DNA from: Arthonia radiata
Taxonomy: Eukaryota > Ascomycota > Arthoniomycetes > Arthoniales > Arthoniaceae
DNA: 64,000 nucleotides
Direction of reading: 5' to 3'
Assembly: GCA_002989075.1 (NCBI GenBank)
Contig: PSQN01000003.1
Location: 1,678,340 to 1,742,339 of the forward strand
The notes under the pieces are model-generated. The model had not been told where the DNA came from and searched no databases. It saw nothing but the letters and a program-made list of their open reading frames with translations. The translations under genes and the position numbers were made by a program. Below are positions 1-11,590 of this stretch, piece after piece; the stretch's first letter is position 1; each line of letters starts with the position of its first letter.

Positions 1-1065
1 TTTTAAAAAAGCTTACTTTAGTAGTAAATTGATTAATAAGATTAAAACTTAATATAGTAGAGATTATAAAGATAAATAAAAGGCAGTTTAGTACTATATT
101 AGCTATAAACTTATTATCTAAGAAGAAAAGTAAAGGTCTACTAAAGAAAAAAGGCTTATAAGCTAAGTAAAAGAGTATAATAATATTAAAAAAAGAAAGA
201 GAAAGTTTAAAAGAGTAGAAATCTTATTTTATATCTACTATTAGATACTAATAATAAAGCTTTTATCTATAGATACTAATTTAGAAGTAAAGAAGCTTAT
301 TTATATAGGTTACTACTACCTATAGAGGTAACTAATTAATAAAAGTATATATAAGAGTATATAAAAGAATATAAAATTAGATAAAAATAATATAAAACCT
401 TACTACTAAGCTTATAACTTAGACTTAGAAGCTTTAAATTAAAAGTAAAGCTTAGTACTATAAATTAGTACTATAGAAAACTAGTACTAAATGATATATA
501 GAGTAATAGTAAGTAATATTACTCTTTTTCTAATTAAATATAGATATAAGCTAGTAGGTTTTTAATAAGGTTATTACTCTATATAAGATAATAAAAGAAA
601 GGTATAATAAAGATAGTAGATTATATCTAGATTAAGAGTAATTCTTCTTAAGAGAAAAGGTAGTTATAATATATAGACATTTTAATAGTAAACTAGAATA
701 GAATATCATCTATTTAGAAAGGCTATAATTCTAGAAGAATATCTTCTATCTAGTAGATATATCTCTTTCTTTTCTTTTTAATAATTAGCTTAAATACTAG
801 TAGGGCCTATTAGAGCCCTTTTTACTATCTAATTGCTCTCTATCCTATATCTAGACCATATTTTAATAGCTCTAAGAGACAATACTTTAGTAATAGTAAT
901 AAGAATTTAACTAAATTAATAAATTAGTATTAGTATATATATAGATTTTTAATATATATAGCTATAGTTACTTATTTTAACTATACTTATAAGATTATAA
1001 AACTCTATTATTTAATATTAAATTTTACTAAATATTATTATCTAGAGTTAAAGTTAATATACTAA
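1..1065. repeat. RIP-degraded AT-rich DNA
   Basis: The sequence is almost entirely A, T and short runs such as ctatag or ttaata, with TpA very common and CpA/TpG rare. This is the known end state of repeat-induced point mutation in ascomycetes. No open frame of useful length is present. The source was presumably a transposon, but nothing in it is recognisable. Confidence 0.75.
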
Positions 1066-1571
1066 TGTTAGAAATTAACCAACTAGCTGGTTAGCCGGAA
1101 CCCTTAGGGGCCCAGAGTATCGGACAGGTTCTACCAGCTGTCTCAATTTAGAATAGAACAAGCCTTTTATTTAAAGGATCGAGCCTAGTAGCCCGAGTTT
1201 AGGACAAAAAGAAGCATTATACAACCTATTCTAGACAGCTGGCCTATAGTCTAAGACAACACAAAATAGACTTAAAGACTAACAGTTTTAAATAGACAGA
1301 ATTACTGTCTTATATAGTAAGTTATAGGTTATCTGGCTCCTATTAAAAGAACAGATATCTAGTAAGTTCTGTACGGGCCGCTAGACTTAGATATATAAGC
1401 TAGGATCTCTTTAGAGGATTTTAGCTAATAAGACAGACAATATAACAACAGCTTCTCCTTGCTACTAAGTATTGTACCTGTACTAAGCCTAAGTATTGCA
1501 CCAGTCTTAAGCTAGTCTCGTCTTTCTACTCTTTATAGTAGTATTCTTCTTCTTCCCTGTACTATTTTACA
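1066..1571 (+). mobile_element. Solo LTR, copy 1 (506 bp)
   Basis: A 506-bp block begins TGTTAGAAATTAACC and ends TTTTACA. It is flanked on both sides by ACTAA (1061-1065 and 1572-1576), a 5-bp target duplication. A second copy lies at 52888-53394 with a different duplication. TG...CA ends, the 5-bp duplication and absence of internal sequence identify a solo LTR left by recombination between the two ends of a retroelement. A TATA-like ATATATAAG lies near 1390. The family (Gypsy or Copia) cannot be told from the LTR alone. This copy carries more C-to-T/G-to-A change than copy 2. Confidence 0.88.
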
Positions 1572-1576
1572 ACTAA

Positions 1577-2770
1577 TATATAAAAGATATACTTAATTTT
1601 AGTATTACTTTTAACTTTAGAGAAGATACTTTTAGTAAACTTAGTCTACTTAGCTAGAGTAACTTAGTTTATAGTAATAATAAGAAAGATTACTATTTTT
1701 ATTTTAGCTATATCTTTATTATTAGTATAAAGATAGAGAGTTTAATTATATAGTAGTTTAGTTTATAAAGAATTATAATATTAAGCTTAACTAAAGCTAA
1801 GTTAGTTATACTTACTATATATACTTAGAAAGCTCTCTAAGTCTCTTAATTAATTAAAAAGTTTAATAATAGTAATAATATAATACTAGTAATAATTAAA
1901 GAAAATAATACTAATATAGTTACTTTAGCTAAGAACTTAAAATACTATAAAGATACTAAGTATATTAATATATATTAGTATTTCTATTAAAAGTAGCTTC
2001 TATAAGGCTATATTACTATTAACTATATTTCTACTTATAATAATATTACTAATAGCTTAATAAAGACTTTAGATTTAATTAAGTATTAAAAGTTTATTTA
2101 ATAATTAGATATAATAGCTACTAAAGACTCTTAAATAATACTTAGATAATTCTATCTATTATATAGTATTAAAAGTAAGTAGAAAATTAATACTTTTTAT
2201 TAATATTCTAAGTATCTTATAAATATAACTTTTAATATTATTAATAGGTAGATAGTTACAAGAGTAATAATAGTTTATTTTTGATAGAATCTAGCTCTCT
2301 AAATATAGAATAAGAAGAAGAATAGCTTTATAATATTTATTTGATAGATTTTCTTTTAAATAGTTACTACTATTATTAGTATAGTTAAGCTTAAGAAGGT
2401 ATATTAAGAATTTATAGATACAAAAGTTCTAGTTTAATTATAACTTTTATATACTAGCTATAGTATGCTTTAGTATAGCTATAGTACTATAATACCTAGA
2501 GTTAGAAAGGCTTAGTATCTAGATTTTATCTATAGAATAACTCTAGTATTCCTAGCCTATAAATAATACTAATTATTATTATTTTAACCTTATCTTTTAA
2601 CTATACCCTATTCCTTCGCTATACTCTAAAGGGACCCTCTCTATAGGCTCCTTTAAGGTTTATATTAACCTACGTTTTAGAAGAAAACTGTCTCTCTAGG
2701 GGAAGGAGCGACTGTATCTTATTTACAGGTAAAGATTATATGTTCTAAAGCTATACCTTATATACAGACA
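1577..2770. repeat. RIP-degraded AT-rich DNA
   Basis: AT-rich, TpA-rich sequence continuous with the block left of the solo LTR, so the LTR landed inside an already repetitive region. The composition becomes more ordinary after about 2600. No gene is supported. Confidence 0.7.
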
Positions 2771-3157
2771 AATTTTATGTGTAGCAGGTCACGTAGGGGT
2801 GTGGCGCTAGTAAAAGGGGGGTGTGGCGTTATCAACTCCGGATATATTATACACACTTTCATCTACGTACTTGCCTGGATGACAACAATTCAAAGCAGTG
2901 AAACAACTCAGGGTGTCCGCCCTGTGCAGATGAAAATGTTTACATTGTATCTCTAGATTTTCGGTTATGAATAACGGGCTCGTTTGAAGCTGACACGGCT
3001 GAGGAAGGCAAGGAAGGACAGCCCATGATGTTATCACCTATCTTGTTACGTACTACGCGTTCTGCCACCAGGTTCCCACAAGCCTCCGTCGCGCACTTTT
3101 CTTTGCGCCGCTGCTACGCCGGTCGCCCAATCTCGAGGCCCGTCGCAGTCCGCTGCT
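2771..3157. other. Border segment without a gene
   Basis: Transition from AT-rich to GC-rich DNA. A short GTGTGGCG motif is repeated near 2797 and 2820. Short open frames exist on both strands but none resembles a known protein. I see nothing further here. Confidence 0.4.
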
Positions 3158-3660
3158 TCAAATTCCTCGTGCCCTCTGGCTCCCATACATCACCAGCACG
3201 CCCCCGTCGCTCCTCACTACACTCCCACTGCACCCGGAGTCCCGCACCAAGAACCTATACGCCTCCGCCACGTCCTCCGCGTCGGCCACACGCCCAGTCG
3301 CCAACTCGGCCCCGATCCCCGCCCACACGCCCTCCGGCACCTCTGCCGACAGACCACCCCATATCTCCGTCTTCACAGCTCCAGGCGCCACCGCATTCAT
3401 GCGGATAGGCGCCAGCTCGACCGCCAGCGCCCACGCCAGGGCCTCAACCCCCCGTTGACGGCCGCGGTGACCGCCCAGCCCTCGCCGCCGGTCTTCTGCG
3501 ATGCCGCGCGGGACGTGAGCGTGATGCTGGAGGCGAGGCTTGGGTGCAGGCACGGGGCGACGTGTTTGGCGATGAGGACCGGAGCGAAGAGGCGGAGGTA
3601 CGCGCCGCTTTGGAGGGTATCGAGGGCGAGGCCAGCTAGAGGCATGATCGCCGGGGTAGG
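3158..3660 (-). pseudogene. Truncated short-chain dehydrogenase/reductase
   Basis: The minus strand encodes the C-terminal part of a classical SDR. An upstream segment reads YLRLFAPVLIAKH...SSITLTSRAASQKTGGEGW. The downstream segment contains ALAVELAPIRMNAVAPGAV, the helix and strand before the cofactor-proximal loop, and GRVADAEDVAEAYRFLV near the C-terminus. SDRs reduce or oxidise small metabolites with NAD(P)H. The N-terminal Rossmann strand and TGxxxGIG motif are absent, and the sequence ends where the polyketide synthase remnant begins. The two segments lie in different frames, joined at a run of six C on the plus strand (3448-3453), so a one-base homopolymer change separates them. That change could be real or an assembly error, but the missing N-terminus makes this a pseudogene either way. 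Confidence 0.75.
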
Positions 3661-3723
3661 CCGGCGGAAGCTTTTCTTTCGTGGATGCCGCTCTTGATTA
3701 ATAGCGCTAACGTCCTTTCTCTA

Positions 3724-6065
3724 GATGACTGTGGCACCGTCGCAGCTCTCAACCGTCAAGCAAGTGCCTGAATGGGCGTGTGTCAAGCTGCAAGACGATT
3801 AGAACCCCACCGACGTCGCTGCACTGCCACTAGCGTTTGCTACGGCTCTGTATACCTTGCAAAATCGGGCCAATGTTCGGAAAGGTGAAAAGATTTTGAT
3901 CCACTCGGCGGCCGGCGGGTTGGGCCTGGCAGCCACTCAGATCGCCCAGATCATTGGCGCGGACGTCTTTGCTACTGTCGGCACAGACGCCAAGAAACAG
4001 TACCTTGTTGAAGAGTGCGGACTGAACGAGACTCAGATCTTTAGTTCACGCGATTCATCTTTTTCGACCGGCATCCAAAGCGCGACGGATGGCGTTGGCG
4101 TTGACGTCGTACTGAACAGTCTGATCGGTGATCTACTCCATGACAGTTGGAGAGCCTGTGCGCCATTTGGTCGCTTCATCGAAATCGGCAAGAAATACAT
4201 TGTCGATGCTGGTCTTCTTGAGATGTCGAGGTTCAAGCAAAGTGTCACGTTCTCGGCTGTTGATTTGAGTCAGCTTTACAACAGTTCTGACCCATATCAC
4301 CATCAGATTTGGAGCGACCTGCTTCAGGAGACAATGCGCCCCTACCGCAGTGGCAAGATCCGCAACATTCAGGTCACCGAGTTCGACATTCTGAAATTGC
4401 CGCCGCTTTCCAGCAATTTTCATCAGCGACAAGGGTGGGCAAAATCGTGGTATCTTTCCAAGATCCGGAAGCACCGGTGCAGGTAAGTGTCGTCAGGCTT
4501 CACAAAGTAAGCCTCGCATTTCAACACGTACTACAGTTCCTACCTCCAAATTACTCAACGACTTTCTCTCCTACCAAGTCAAACTTGCTCATCTCAAACT
4601 TGATCTCAAACTTGCTCATCGGATGTCTCGGCGGCCTCGGACGCAGTATATCTAAGTGGATGATGGCACGGGGCGCCCGGAAGTTCGTCTTTATGGAACG
4701 CAGCGGTACAGACAGGACACCTGCTCGGCAGCTCGTCGAGGACTTGCGCAACCAAGAAGGTGAAGTGACGGTCGTGCGTAGTGATGTCGTCCTCGACTTG
4801 CAGACGTTGAGAAGGCTGTCGCGAACATCAACGGTCCCATGTAAGTCATGCTGTCCCCACATCATTTTCTGAAATCTTTGTGGTCCAGAAGACATTGTAC
4901 TGACATTTTGACATGAAAGTGGTGGTGTTGTTCAAGCAGCTATGGGAATGAACGTGATTTGAGCAATGGCAACCCTTGCGCCATACAAGCACTAACGCAG
5001 CGTATCCAGGAATCCTTATTTACAACCATGCCTGACGAACACTGGCACACTGGTATCGACCCTGAGGTGACCGGCACTTGAAACCTTCACAACGCCATCA
5101 AAGGTCGAGACTCCTCGCTGGACTTCTTCCTCCTGACCTCTTCGATGACCGGAAGCGTCGGAACCGCGACCGAAAGCAACTACTGTTCGGGCAACTGTTT
5201 CCTCGACATGTCCGCTCGTTATCGTCACCACCAAGGTCTCCCCGCGTGTTCAATCGCTCTTCGAATGATCTCAGAGGTCGGCTACCTGCACGAGAACCCC
5301 GAAATGGAAGCCATCCTCCTGCGCAAAGGTATCCAGGCCATCAACGAGGAGGAGCTCCTTCAGATAGTCGACCTATCGATCAGCGGCGATGCGCAGCACG
5401 CGTGCGCAGGCGATGTCAACGCCGCGGCCCACCTTGTCACCGGCCTGGAGCCACTTGGGCTCAAGAACCTGCGCAAGAAAGGCTTCGAAGGCGAGTCGCC
5501 CGTCCTACACGATCCCAGGGCTACGGTCCTCCTCTCAGTGCTTGGCGCTGGCGAAGATAGCGCGGGCGCCAGCGCGAGCGGCTTGCCAAACGAGGTCGCA
5601 GAGGCAATGGAAGCGGGCGCCTCCATCGCTGACGCGGTTCAAGGCGTCATCACGCGCAAGTTCAGCAACCTTATCTTGCTGCCGCTGGAGAAACTCAATT
5701 TCTCGCAGGCGCTGAGCGATTTTGGGATGGACAGTATGCTGGCGGCAGAATTCCGGTCATGGTTGTTTTCGCTGTTCCGGGTGGTTGTATCGTTCCTGAC
5801 GCTGCTCGCGAAGGGAACGTCCATGCAGAGTCTGGCCAAAAACGTGGCGGAGGAGATGAGCGTCGCTATTGGATCAGGGAATCGAAGGGCGATACTTGGT
5901 GTTACGGGTTTGATTGGATATTACGGTCTTTTTCCTACATGTGCCTGCTCTTTCAGTAACTTTGCTTCATGGTGGCACGCACGAGTGTTGTTGCTCGTGC
6001 GCTCATGCATGCCCTGCTGCCGTTACATCAGGTCTCAAAATACATATTCAAGTTCTTGCAGCTAG
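3724..6065 (+). pseudogene. 3' remnant of a reducing type I polyketide synthase (ER-KR-ACP)
   Basis: Three domains are visible in order. First is an enoylreductase missing its N-terminus: LIHSAAGGLGLAATQIAQ at about 3900-3950 is its NADPH-binding loop. Second is a ketoreductase with GCLGGLGRSISKWMMARGAR near 4625, continuing through NYCSGNCFLDM near 5180 and ending about 5350. Third is an acyl carrier domain with the phosphopantetheine site FGMDSMLAAEF; the serine codon lies near 5731. KS, AT and DH domains are absent. Three introns still have good ends and restore the domain frame when removed: 4483-4536, 4841-4919 and 4954-5009. The left end, tttctctag at 3715-3723, looks like the acceptor of a lost upstream intron. 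In-frame stops near 3799 and 5078 and frame changes near 4390 and 4803 show it is dead. The stop near 5078 replaces an expected Trp. It would have belonged to a secondary-metabolite pathway, and the neighbouring SDR remnant could be from the same lost cluster. Confidence 0.88.
4579..4620 (+). repeat. Short in-frame tandem duplication in the KR domain
   Basis: Three near-identical units (tcaaacttgctcatc at 4579-4593, a 12-base version at 4594-4605, and the 15-base unit again at 4606-4620) lie just before the KR nucleotide-binding motif. They add nine codons, so the protein reads SNLLISNLISNLLIGCLGG where the family has a single strand leading into the glycine motif. The insertion keeps frame. 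Confidence 0.8.
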
Positions 6066-7667
6066 CGAATTACGGCAATGCGCCAAAGATCAGTCAGTAT
6101 AGAACTACAAAGTGATCATGCGAGAACAGTCGTTAAACTGACCGACGCGATACCCGACCTACCCCCATACAGTCCTGCTGTAGAAAAGCTCCTCTGCGCT
6201 CTTTACGATGCTAAGCAAGCGATACTCGCTGTCTGTAAGATAAAAACTTCTGGTCTGACACATACCGCGCATTAGAGTTAGATCGCGCTAAGATCCTAAT
6301 ATGAGGAAGAAGATTGACGACTAAGGCCTTGCAGCGCGAACGAAAAGCTATTGAGCTTGCCGAGCGTTACAGAAAACTCTTGAAAAGTTCGAACCTCGTT
6401 TTAAAGCGTTGGAAAGTCGGAATTGATTCGCGAAACGGCGAGACCGAAGTCCTGGAGGGAGTTGTCTACGATAACCACAAGGCTTGGCGCTGTTCGTCAC
6501 CCTAGCAACCAGGACGTTCAGCTCTTCGATGACCATCACTGCCTTTGTGATTGATCCAAACCTGACTCTATTACCTACATGACCCATCTTTAGGTCAAGT
6601 TTCTGCTTGAACTTGGTCGTAACAGACCTTCCATCATTCAAGCAGAACACTGGTCAACTCAGCGTGCTCACCTGCGACGATGCTAAGCCCCCACGTGCGG
6701 CAAAGATGTATCGCCATGACTGGACTTCAACACTTCTCTGCCGTGTTGAGCTGCTCAGACGGCGCAGCAGCAGAGACTGAATCTCAACCGCTCGTTAGTG
6801 AGGCAGAGCGGAACCAACTTTCTGCAAGTATGCGGCGTAGCATTCGCGCACGTATCAGAACACCCTACGATCCCGCACTATTGTCATCTCTAAGGCCATC
6901 ATGCACAGTCTGGGTCGTCCGCGCGGCTGAGCCACCCCTTTGGACTCTCAAGCGCCCGGCTTACGTCGCAGGATTCGTTGGCTATGGATCATTCTCTCAA
7001 TGGAAGCAGCACTCTGTACCAATCGGCACCTTGCAGCAAAACAATGATTGGCGGACAGACCTCTGTTCATGAGTTACCTCGCAGTGCAGTTCGAGGTCTA
7101 CCGTGTCGGCATCTTCGATGCCTGCCAGATTACGGTATGATCATTTTCAAGACCTGTCAGATCGGGCTTCCGCAACGGTGTTGTCGAACCCGACTGTTCG
7201 AGATGCAACAGTCCTGAACATGTCTATCGACTGACTGTTTGGCGCGTGGTCGCTGCCATCTGATCCACTTGCGCCAAACTGACTCCCATCACTACGATCG
7301 CCTGGCTGCTTGACTCACGGCCGACGTTCGAGTTTTGACTAGGGTGCTCCGCACAAGCTGTGGCGCAGCCCTGCACCAGACGCAGTACGTGGCCATCTGG
7401 CTATGTTCCTTGCAATCGAATGGGTTGCCTGCAACCTTTTCGCTCTGGCTACCGATTTCTATAACTCTCGCGAAGTATCTCAAGCTTTTCTGTTTTGCAT
7501 GTTGAGTACTTTCACTTGGTTTTTCCAACTGGAGACCGGCTCAGCTTAGCCACAAGACTCCCAATTCTCAGTCCAGTCTGCGCATATTTGGCTCTCCTTT
7601 TGCGCCGTGTATCTGGCAGACAATCAAGTATCACAGTCTTCGCGAAGCTTGTTTTGCCATTCAAGAG
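6066..7667. other. Gene-poor stretch of ordinary composition
   Basis: No coding sequence can be supported. The longest plus-strand open frames (6680-7072, 130 codons; 7495-7848, 117 codons) match no family I know and overlap frames on the other strand. A short block at 6167-6200 resembles 9684-9716 (CATAnAGTCCTG, then AAAGCTnCTCTGCG), hinting at an old diverged repeat. The sequence may include debris of the polyketide cluster. Confidence 0.4.
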
Positions 7668-9461
7668 ATGGAGGCAGGGTCTCCATCGAGCGACACTTCG
7701 ATGCAACAGCCTTTCGCGGCTCCTCAGGCACCCATGTACGATACTGCAGTGCAAAGACAGCCAAAGCGCCCCACAGTCGGTGATCCCCGCCCCGGCAAGC
7801 TCAGGCGGTCCCGTCTTGATGAAGAGTATGCTCCACGGACTCTTGTAGGCTCTATTATGCAAACTACGCCAACAGAAGCAACGGCTTCTCAGAGTCACCG
7901 TGCTAGAGATGTACGTGGACATTCAGAGATGCGAGCTTTGAACGCGATTCATTTCGGTATCTGCTGACTTCGTGTAGGAAGAGCACAGCAGCGATTCTGA
8001 GAACAGCTATCAAGTGTCTCCAGTCTCACACCATCGGGGAAAAGCTACGTTCGGGACAGGCCATCAAAGTGATCCTATATCATCATCCGTTCGGGCCGAT
8101 GGCCACATGCCCTCTACATCACGGCCAGATGACGGCGCAGATGAGATCACGATAATCACGAGCAATTGCTGGCCAACTGGCACAGACAACTCGACCCACG
8201 AGCGTCAAAGTTTTTCGGCAACAGCAACGAGTCATCCAAACAAAGACCAAGACGGTGCTTCTCCCGGTGATGGTGAACGTATCTTCACCACATCCAACCG
8301 CACAAATGCCTCACCTGCCACGACTGGCCACTCGGATGCTCAACGACGATCAGCAGCAGCAGAAGCAGCAGCAGCAGTAGAAGCTCCCCAAAGCACTGTG
8401 GCTGTCTCTTCGATTTACAAAGAGGAACGGCAACGTCTTGCGGAACCTGGGAAATGCGAGGGTGTATGCCATAGAAAGAGACCTTCCCGCTGGTATACGC
8501 CCGAACGTACCACAAGGAAATCGTCAACAGTCAAATGCTTCGCTTGCCGGTTGTGGGCAAAAAGACCGAAAGCCATTGCCTCGCCAGATTTCGAGACATG
8601 GGCAAAGGACAACACTCAGTCGATAATCAAGAGCATGCTCAAGCGCCGGCCAGAGTGCGGTATTACACAAGCCGATTCTGATAAGGGTAAGTCAATCATC
8701 ACGCCTGATGTATGAGCTTGGAGCCTTAACCAATCTGCGCAGCGGTTTCTTTCCTCTTACGCAGGTTCAAAAAAATGTCGCCATCCACTTCACTGTCTGG
8801 TCCAGGTTCTTCTTCACAGCGACACAGAAAAAAGAGATCATCAACGCAACCTAATCCACGGACCTCGGCAGCGCTTGCATCCACAGGACCACGCACGCGG
8901 GGCCAGCCGCGGAAGGATTACCAAGCGATGCACATGACTGGAGTGGATGACGTCGAGCCACCTACCACCCACGATCATGTGGGCGGACAAGCCGGTGCGG
9001 AACCAATCGAAAGCGAAGCTGCTGGCGATTCCCTTGAAGTAACTGAGCTCCTGAACCCACAGAATGAGGGCAACGCGCAAACCAAACTCACCACCTCGCT
9101 CACTGAGATCCAACAAGCGATCAGGGCAATACACACGCTCGGCGGTGACCAGATCACCGAAGAACCAGACTGGTCAGCTATCGCAAGCCTCATAGTAGAG
9201 ATAGCATCCTTGATCACGTTCTGCGTTACGAAAGACGGTGCTAGAGGAGCAGCGGACGACGGCGCCCATGTTACGGTTGAGAAAGTCCTGGACAGTCTGG
9301 CAACGGCGATAACGATGGTGGAGCATTTAGATGACGAAAAGGCCTGTGCGAGATTGCTGGAACATCTGGGCCGCAATGACTTGATGGCGAAAGTGAAGTT
9401 TCAGTGTGCGTGGCTGGAGCGAACGATGTCTTTTCATGCGCGGACGCTAAAGATTCTGTGA
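7668..9461 (+). CDS. Orphan three-exon gene, 556-residue predicted protein
   Basis: Exons are 7668-7910, 7978-8686 and 8743-9461. The introns (67 and 56 bp) have gtacgt/gtgtag and gtaagt/gcgcag ends with ctgac and cttaac branch-like sites. With them removed one frame runs from ATG to stop. The product is not recognised. Residues 1-190 are rich in Ser, Thr, Gln and charged residues and likely disordered, with an alanine-rich run from a CAG-like tract near 8350. The middle, near residue 240, holds CEGVCHRKRPSRWY followed by CFACRLWAKRP: two CxxC-type pairs with basic residues, a possible metal- or nucleic-acid-binding element. A basic GPRTRGQPRK stretch follows in exon 3. The last 130 residues look like an alpha-helical domain. 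A nuclear role is only a guess. Confidence 0.6.
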
Positions 9462-9779
9462 TCGCCGGAAAATCCTACTGGCGATGGGAAATGGTTTCAT
9501 TAGCAGGGAATGATAACGTGTTGCGATCGTTGTAGTCTCGTGCCGTTACAACAGACCTCGAAGACACGCTCTGGCTTTTGCAGCTTATAAACTTCGGCAG
9601 CGCGCTAACAATTAAGTTAGAAATAACTCTTGATAGTGGTTGAATACTCATCCACCTAACGAGGGCTATACTAGATCTGGCCGCATATAGTCCTGTCACG
9701 GGAAAGCTTCTCTGCGTCGTTTGTGGCCTCGGCATTGTAATGTCAATCAGAGGATCAACGGTCCGCGTCACTCTGTAAA
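9462..9779. other. Intergenic DNA before the Fot1-like transposon
   Basis: No gene, promoter or repeat with clear boundaries is visible. Part of it (9684-9716) resembles 6167-6200. The TA at 9780-9781 was the insertion target of the neighbouring DNA transposon. Confidence 0.4.
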
Positions 9780-9781
9780 TA

Positions 9782-9950
9782 CCCGTACCCTCCTCACTCG
9801 GTCCTATCGGACATAAATCCCTACGCTAAGCCGCTTCAGGATTCCTTATTTGTCGGGTACTAGCATAAGCTAGTACCCGACGCATACCCGAAATGGTCGC
9901 ATACCCGAGATCGATCCCATATATTTCACCTACACGCCGCAAAGAGCTTC
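9782..9950 (+). repeat. Left terminal inverted repeat of the Fot1-like element
   Basis: 169 bp, reverse complement of 11591-11759 with few mismatches. It contains an internal palindrome near 9857-9886 (GTCGGGTACTAGC, ataa, GCTAGTACCCGAC) and two copies of GCATACCCGA, plausible transposase-binding sites. Confidence 0.92.
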
Positions 9951-10111
9951 TAAATATGGCTGCAAAACTACCTAAACAGGAGCTTAAGATTCAGGAGATC
10001 CTCCAGAAGGTCCAAAAAAGGAAGCAAATCGACCTGAAGCAGCTGGCTCGCGATTACGAGATCCCGTACTCTACCCTTTATGCAAGGTACTACGGGCGAG
10101 GATCGCTCTAG
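9893..10111 (+). pseudogene. N-terminal fragment of the Fot1-like transposase
   Basis: A 72-codon open segment encodes KLPKQELKIQEILQKVQKRK then QLARDYEIPYSTLYARYYGR, a Psq-type helix-turn-helix that pogo and Fot1 transposases use to bind their own ends. The ATG lies inside the left inverted repeat; a second ATG at 9955, just past the repeat, is an alternative start. The frame stops at 10111, well short of the usual 500 or more residues, and the rest survives only in pieces as far as about 11580. Confidence 0.8.
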
Positions 10112-11590
10112 ACGCGTCGAAACGCGTCGACAAGGCTTACACCTGCCTAAGACGGAGCTTTGTGTAGCTATATCGATCGTCTTAGCGCAATATACCTCGC
10201 ACCGACGCGTCGATTGATCGTTTCTGCGGCTAATTCGATACTAGCGCGATCTTAAGCTATAGATTCACCTGAACCTCCTCAACGCGTCTCACCTGTCTGG
10301 TGCCGAAGATAGCTAGCGCGACACCCACAGTACAAGCTAGCGCGCTAGAAACCAATAGAAATGGCCCGATATCTTGCTTAGAACAGAGACACTATCCGAA
10401 AGTAGTATCAGGAGCTCGGCGAGCTTATACAGGAACACGCAATCGACTCGCATAATATCTAGAATATCGACTAAGCAGGCTTCCAAATAAAGATTGAAGC
10501 AAACAATTAGGTTGTAGTACGATGTAATTAAGCTAAAGCAGTAGCTCTAAGTCAGCGCAACCGAACACTTGTTACCCTAGTCGAGACAATATCTACAGCT
10601 AAATTGAAGCTTAATCCGCTTGTAGTAATCTCAGGCGCTGTACACCAAGCTTATTAGGCTCGAACAAGTATTGGAGGTAAAACGATGCTTGTACTTTCTA
10701 AATTAAGCTACGCAAACGACGAGATTATACTTAAATATATTAAGTATTTTAATAGAGCGAGCTTAAAGCGGCAACAAGGTGCGTATCGATTGCTTCTTTT
10801 AGATAGTTTTAAAGGGCAAGCAACTGCCGATTTTGTTTAGTACGCAGAAGATTACAAGATTAAGCTTTTTGCGTTTCTAGCGCATATAACGTATCTAATG
10901 CAACTACTCGACGTATTAGTTTTCTAGATCGAGAAGCACTACTATAAGCAGAAGCTTAATAAGGTAGTTTAAAGCGGCGCATCGAAGTTTAGAAAGACAG
11001 ACTTTCTAAATAGGCTTCCTAAGATACGTAGAAACACATTTAAAGAGATAACTATACGCTTAGGCTTCAAAAAGATAGAAATCTGGCCATTAAACGCCAA
11101 TAAAGTGCTTAACCAGATACCCAATTTAGGTAAAATATCTAGAGAAGCTACTCTGTAAAGTAAAGAGCCGCCTACAACTCTCTAAACAGGAAGATCGTAT
11201 GGCCGATTTGTTGACAAGATTGTATAAGAAGCTAGAGAGCTTCGAGCTTACCCAGAACTAGCCCCATTTTAAACAAGAATAGAGCAGCTTGCGTATATTA
11301 GTGAGCGTATAATTACTAAGAGAGACCTAGTTTAAGATAATCTTAATTTAATTTAATTAGAAGCGCGTCGGCGCGAGGAGCTTAAACGCAAGAAGGAAGA
11401 TGGGCGCCAAATGCAGAAGGGTGGCGCTATTTTAGCTTCCTCTTTAAGAAAGATAGTAAAGAATCGGGATACAGCAGAGACAGAAAAGGAAGTCGTACGC
11501 ACTAAGATACGCACAAACTACGGAAAAGGGAAGCTAAAGGCAAGCTCTGAGCCTAAGCTATCAATCGGAGAGTCGATTGTTTAGTTTTAG

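Noticed and set aside
3025-3408. Pro/Arg-rich 127-codon plus-strand frame
   Set aside because: It is the shadow of the dehydrogenase remnant on the other strand; its composition follows from GC-rich antisense sequence.
6167-6200. Short similarity to 9684-9716
   Set aside because: Only about 35 bases with gaps; could be a shared ancient repeat, but too weak to call as a feature.
6680-7072. 130-codon plus-strand frame
   Set aside because: No family resemblance, no splice context, and no sign of conservation visible here.
8340-8390. CAG-rich tract as a possible expanded trinucleotide repeat
   Set aside because: Short and interrupted (gca and gta codons mixed), within the disordered part of the orphan protein; ordinary low-complexity coding sequence.
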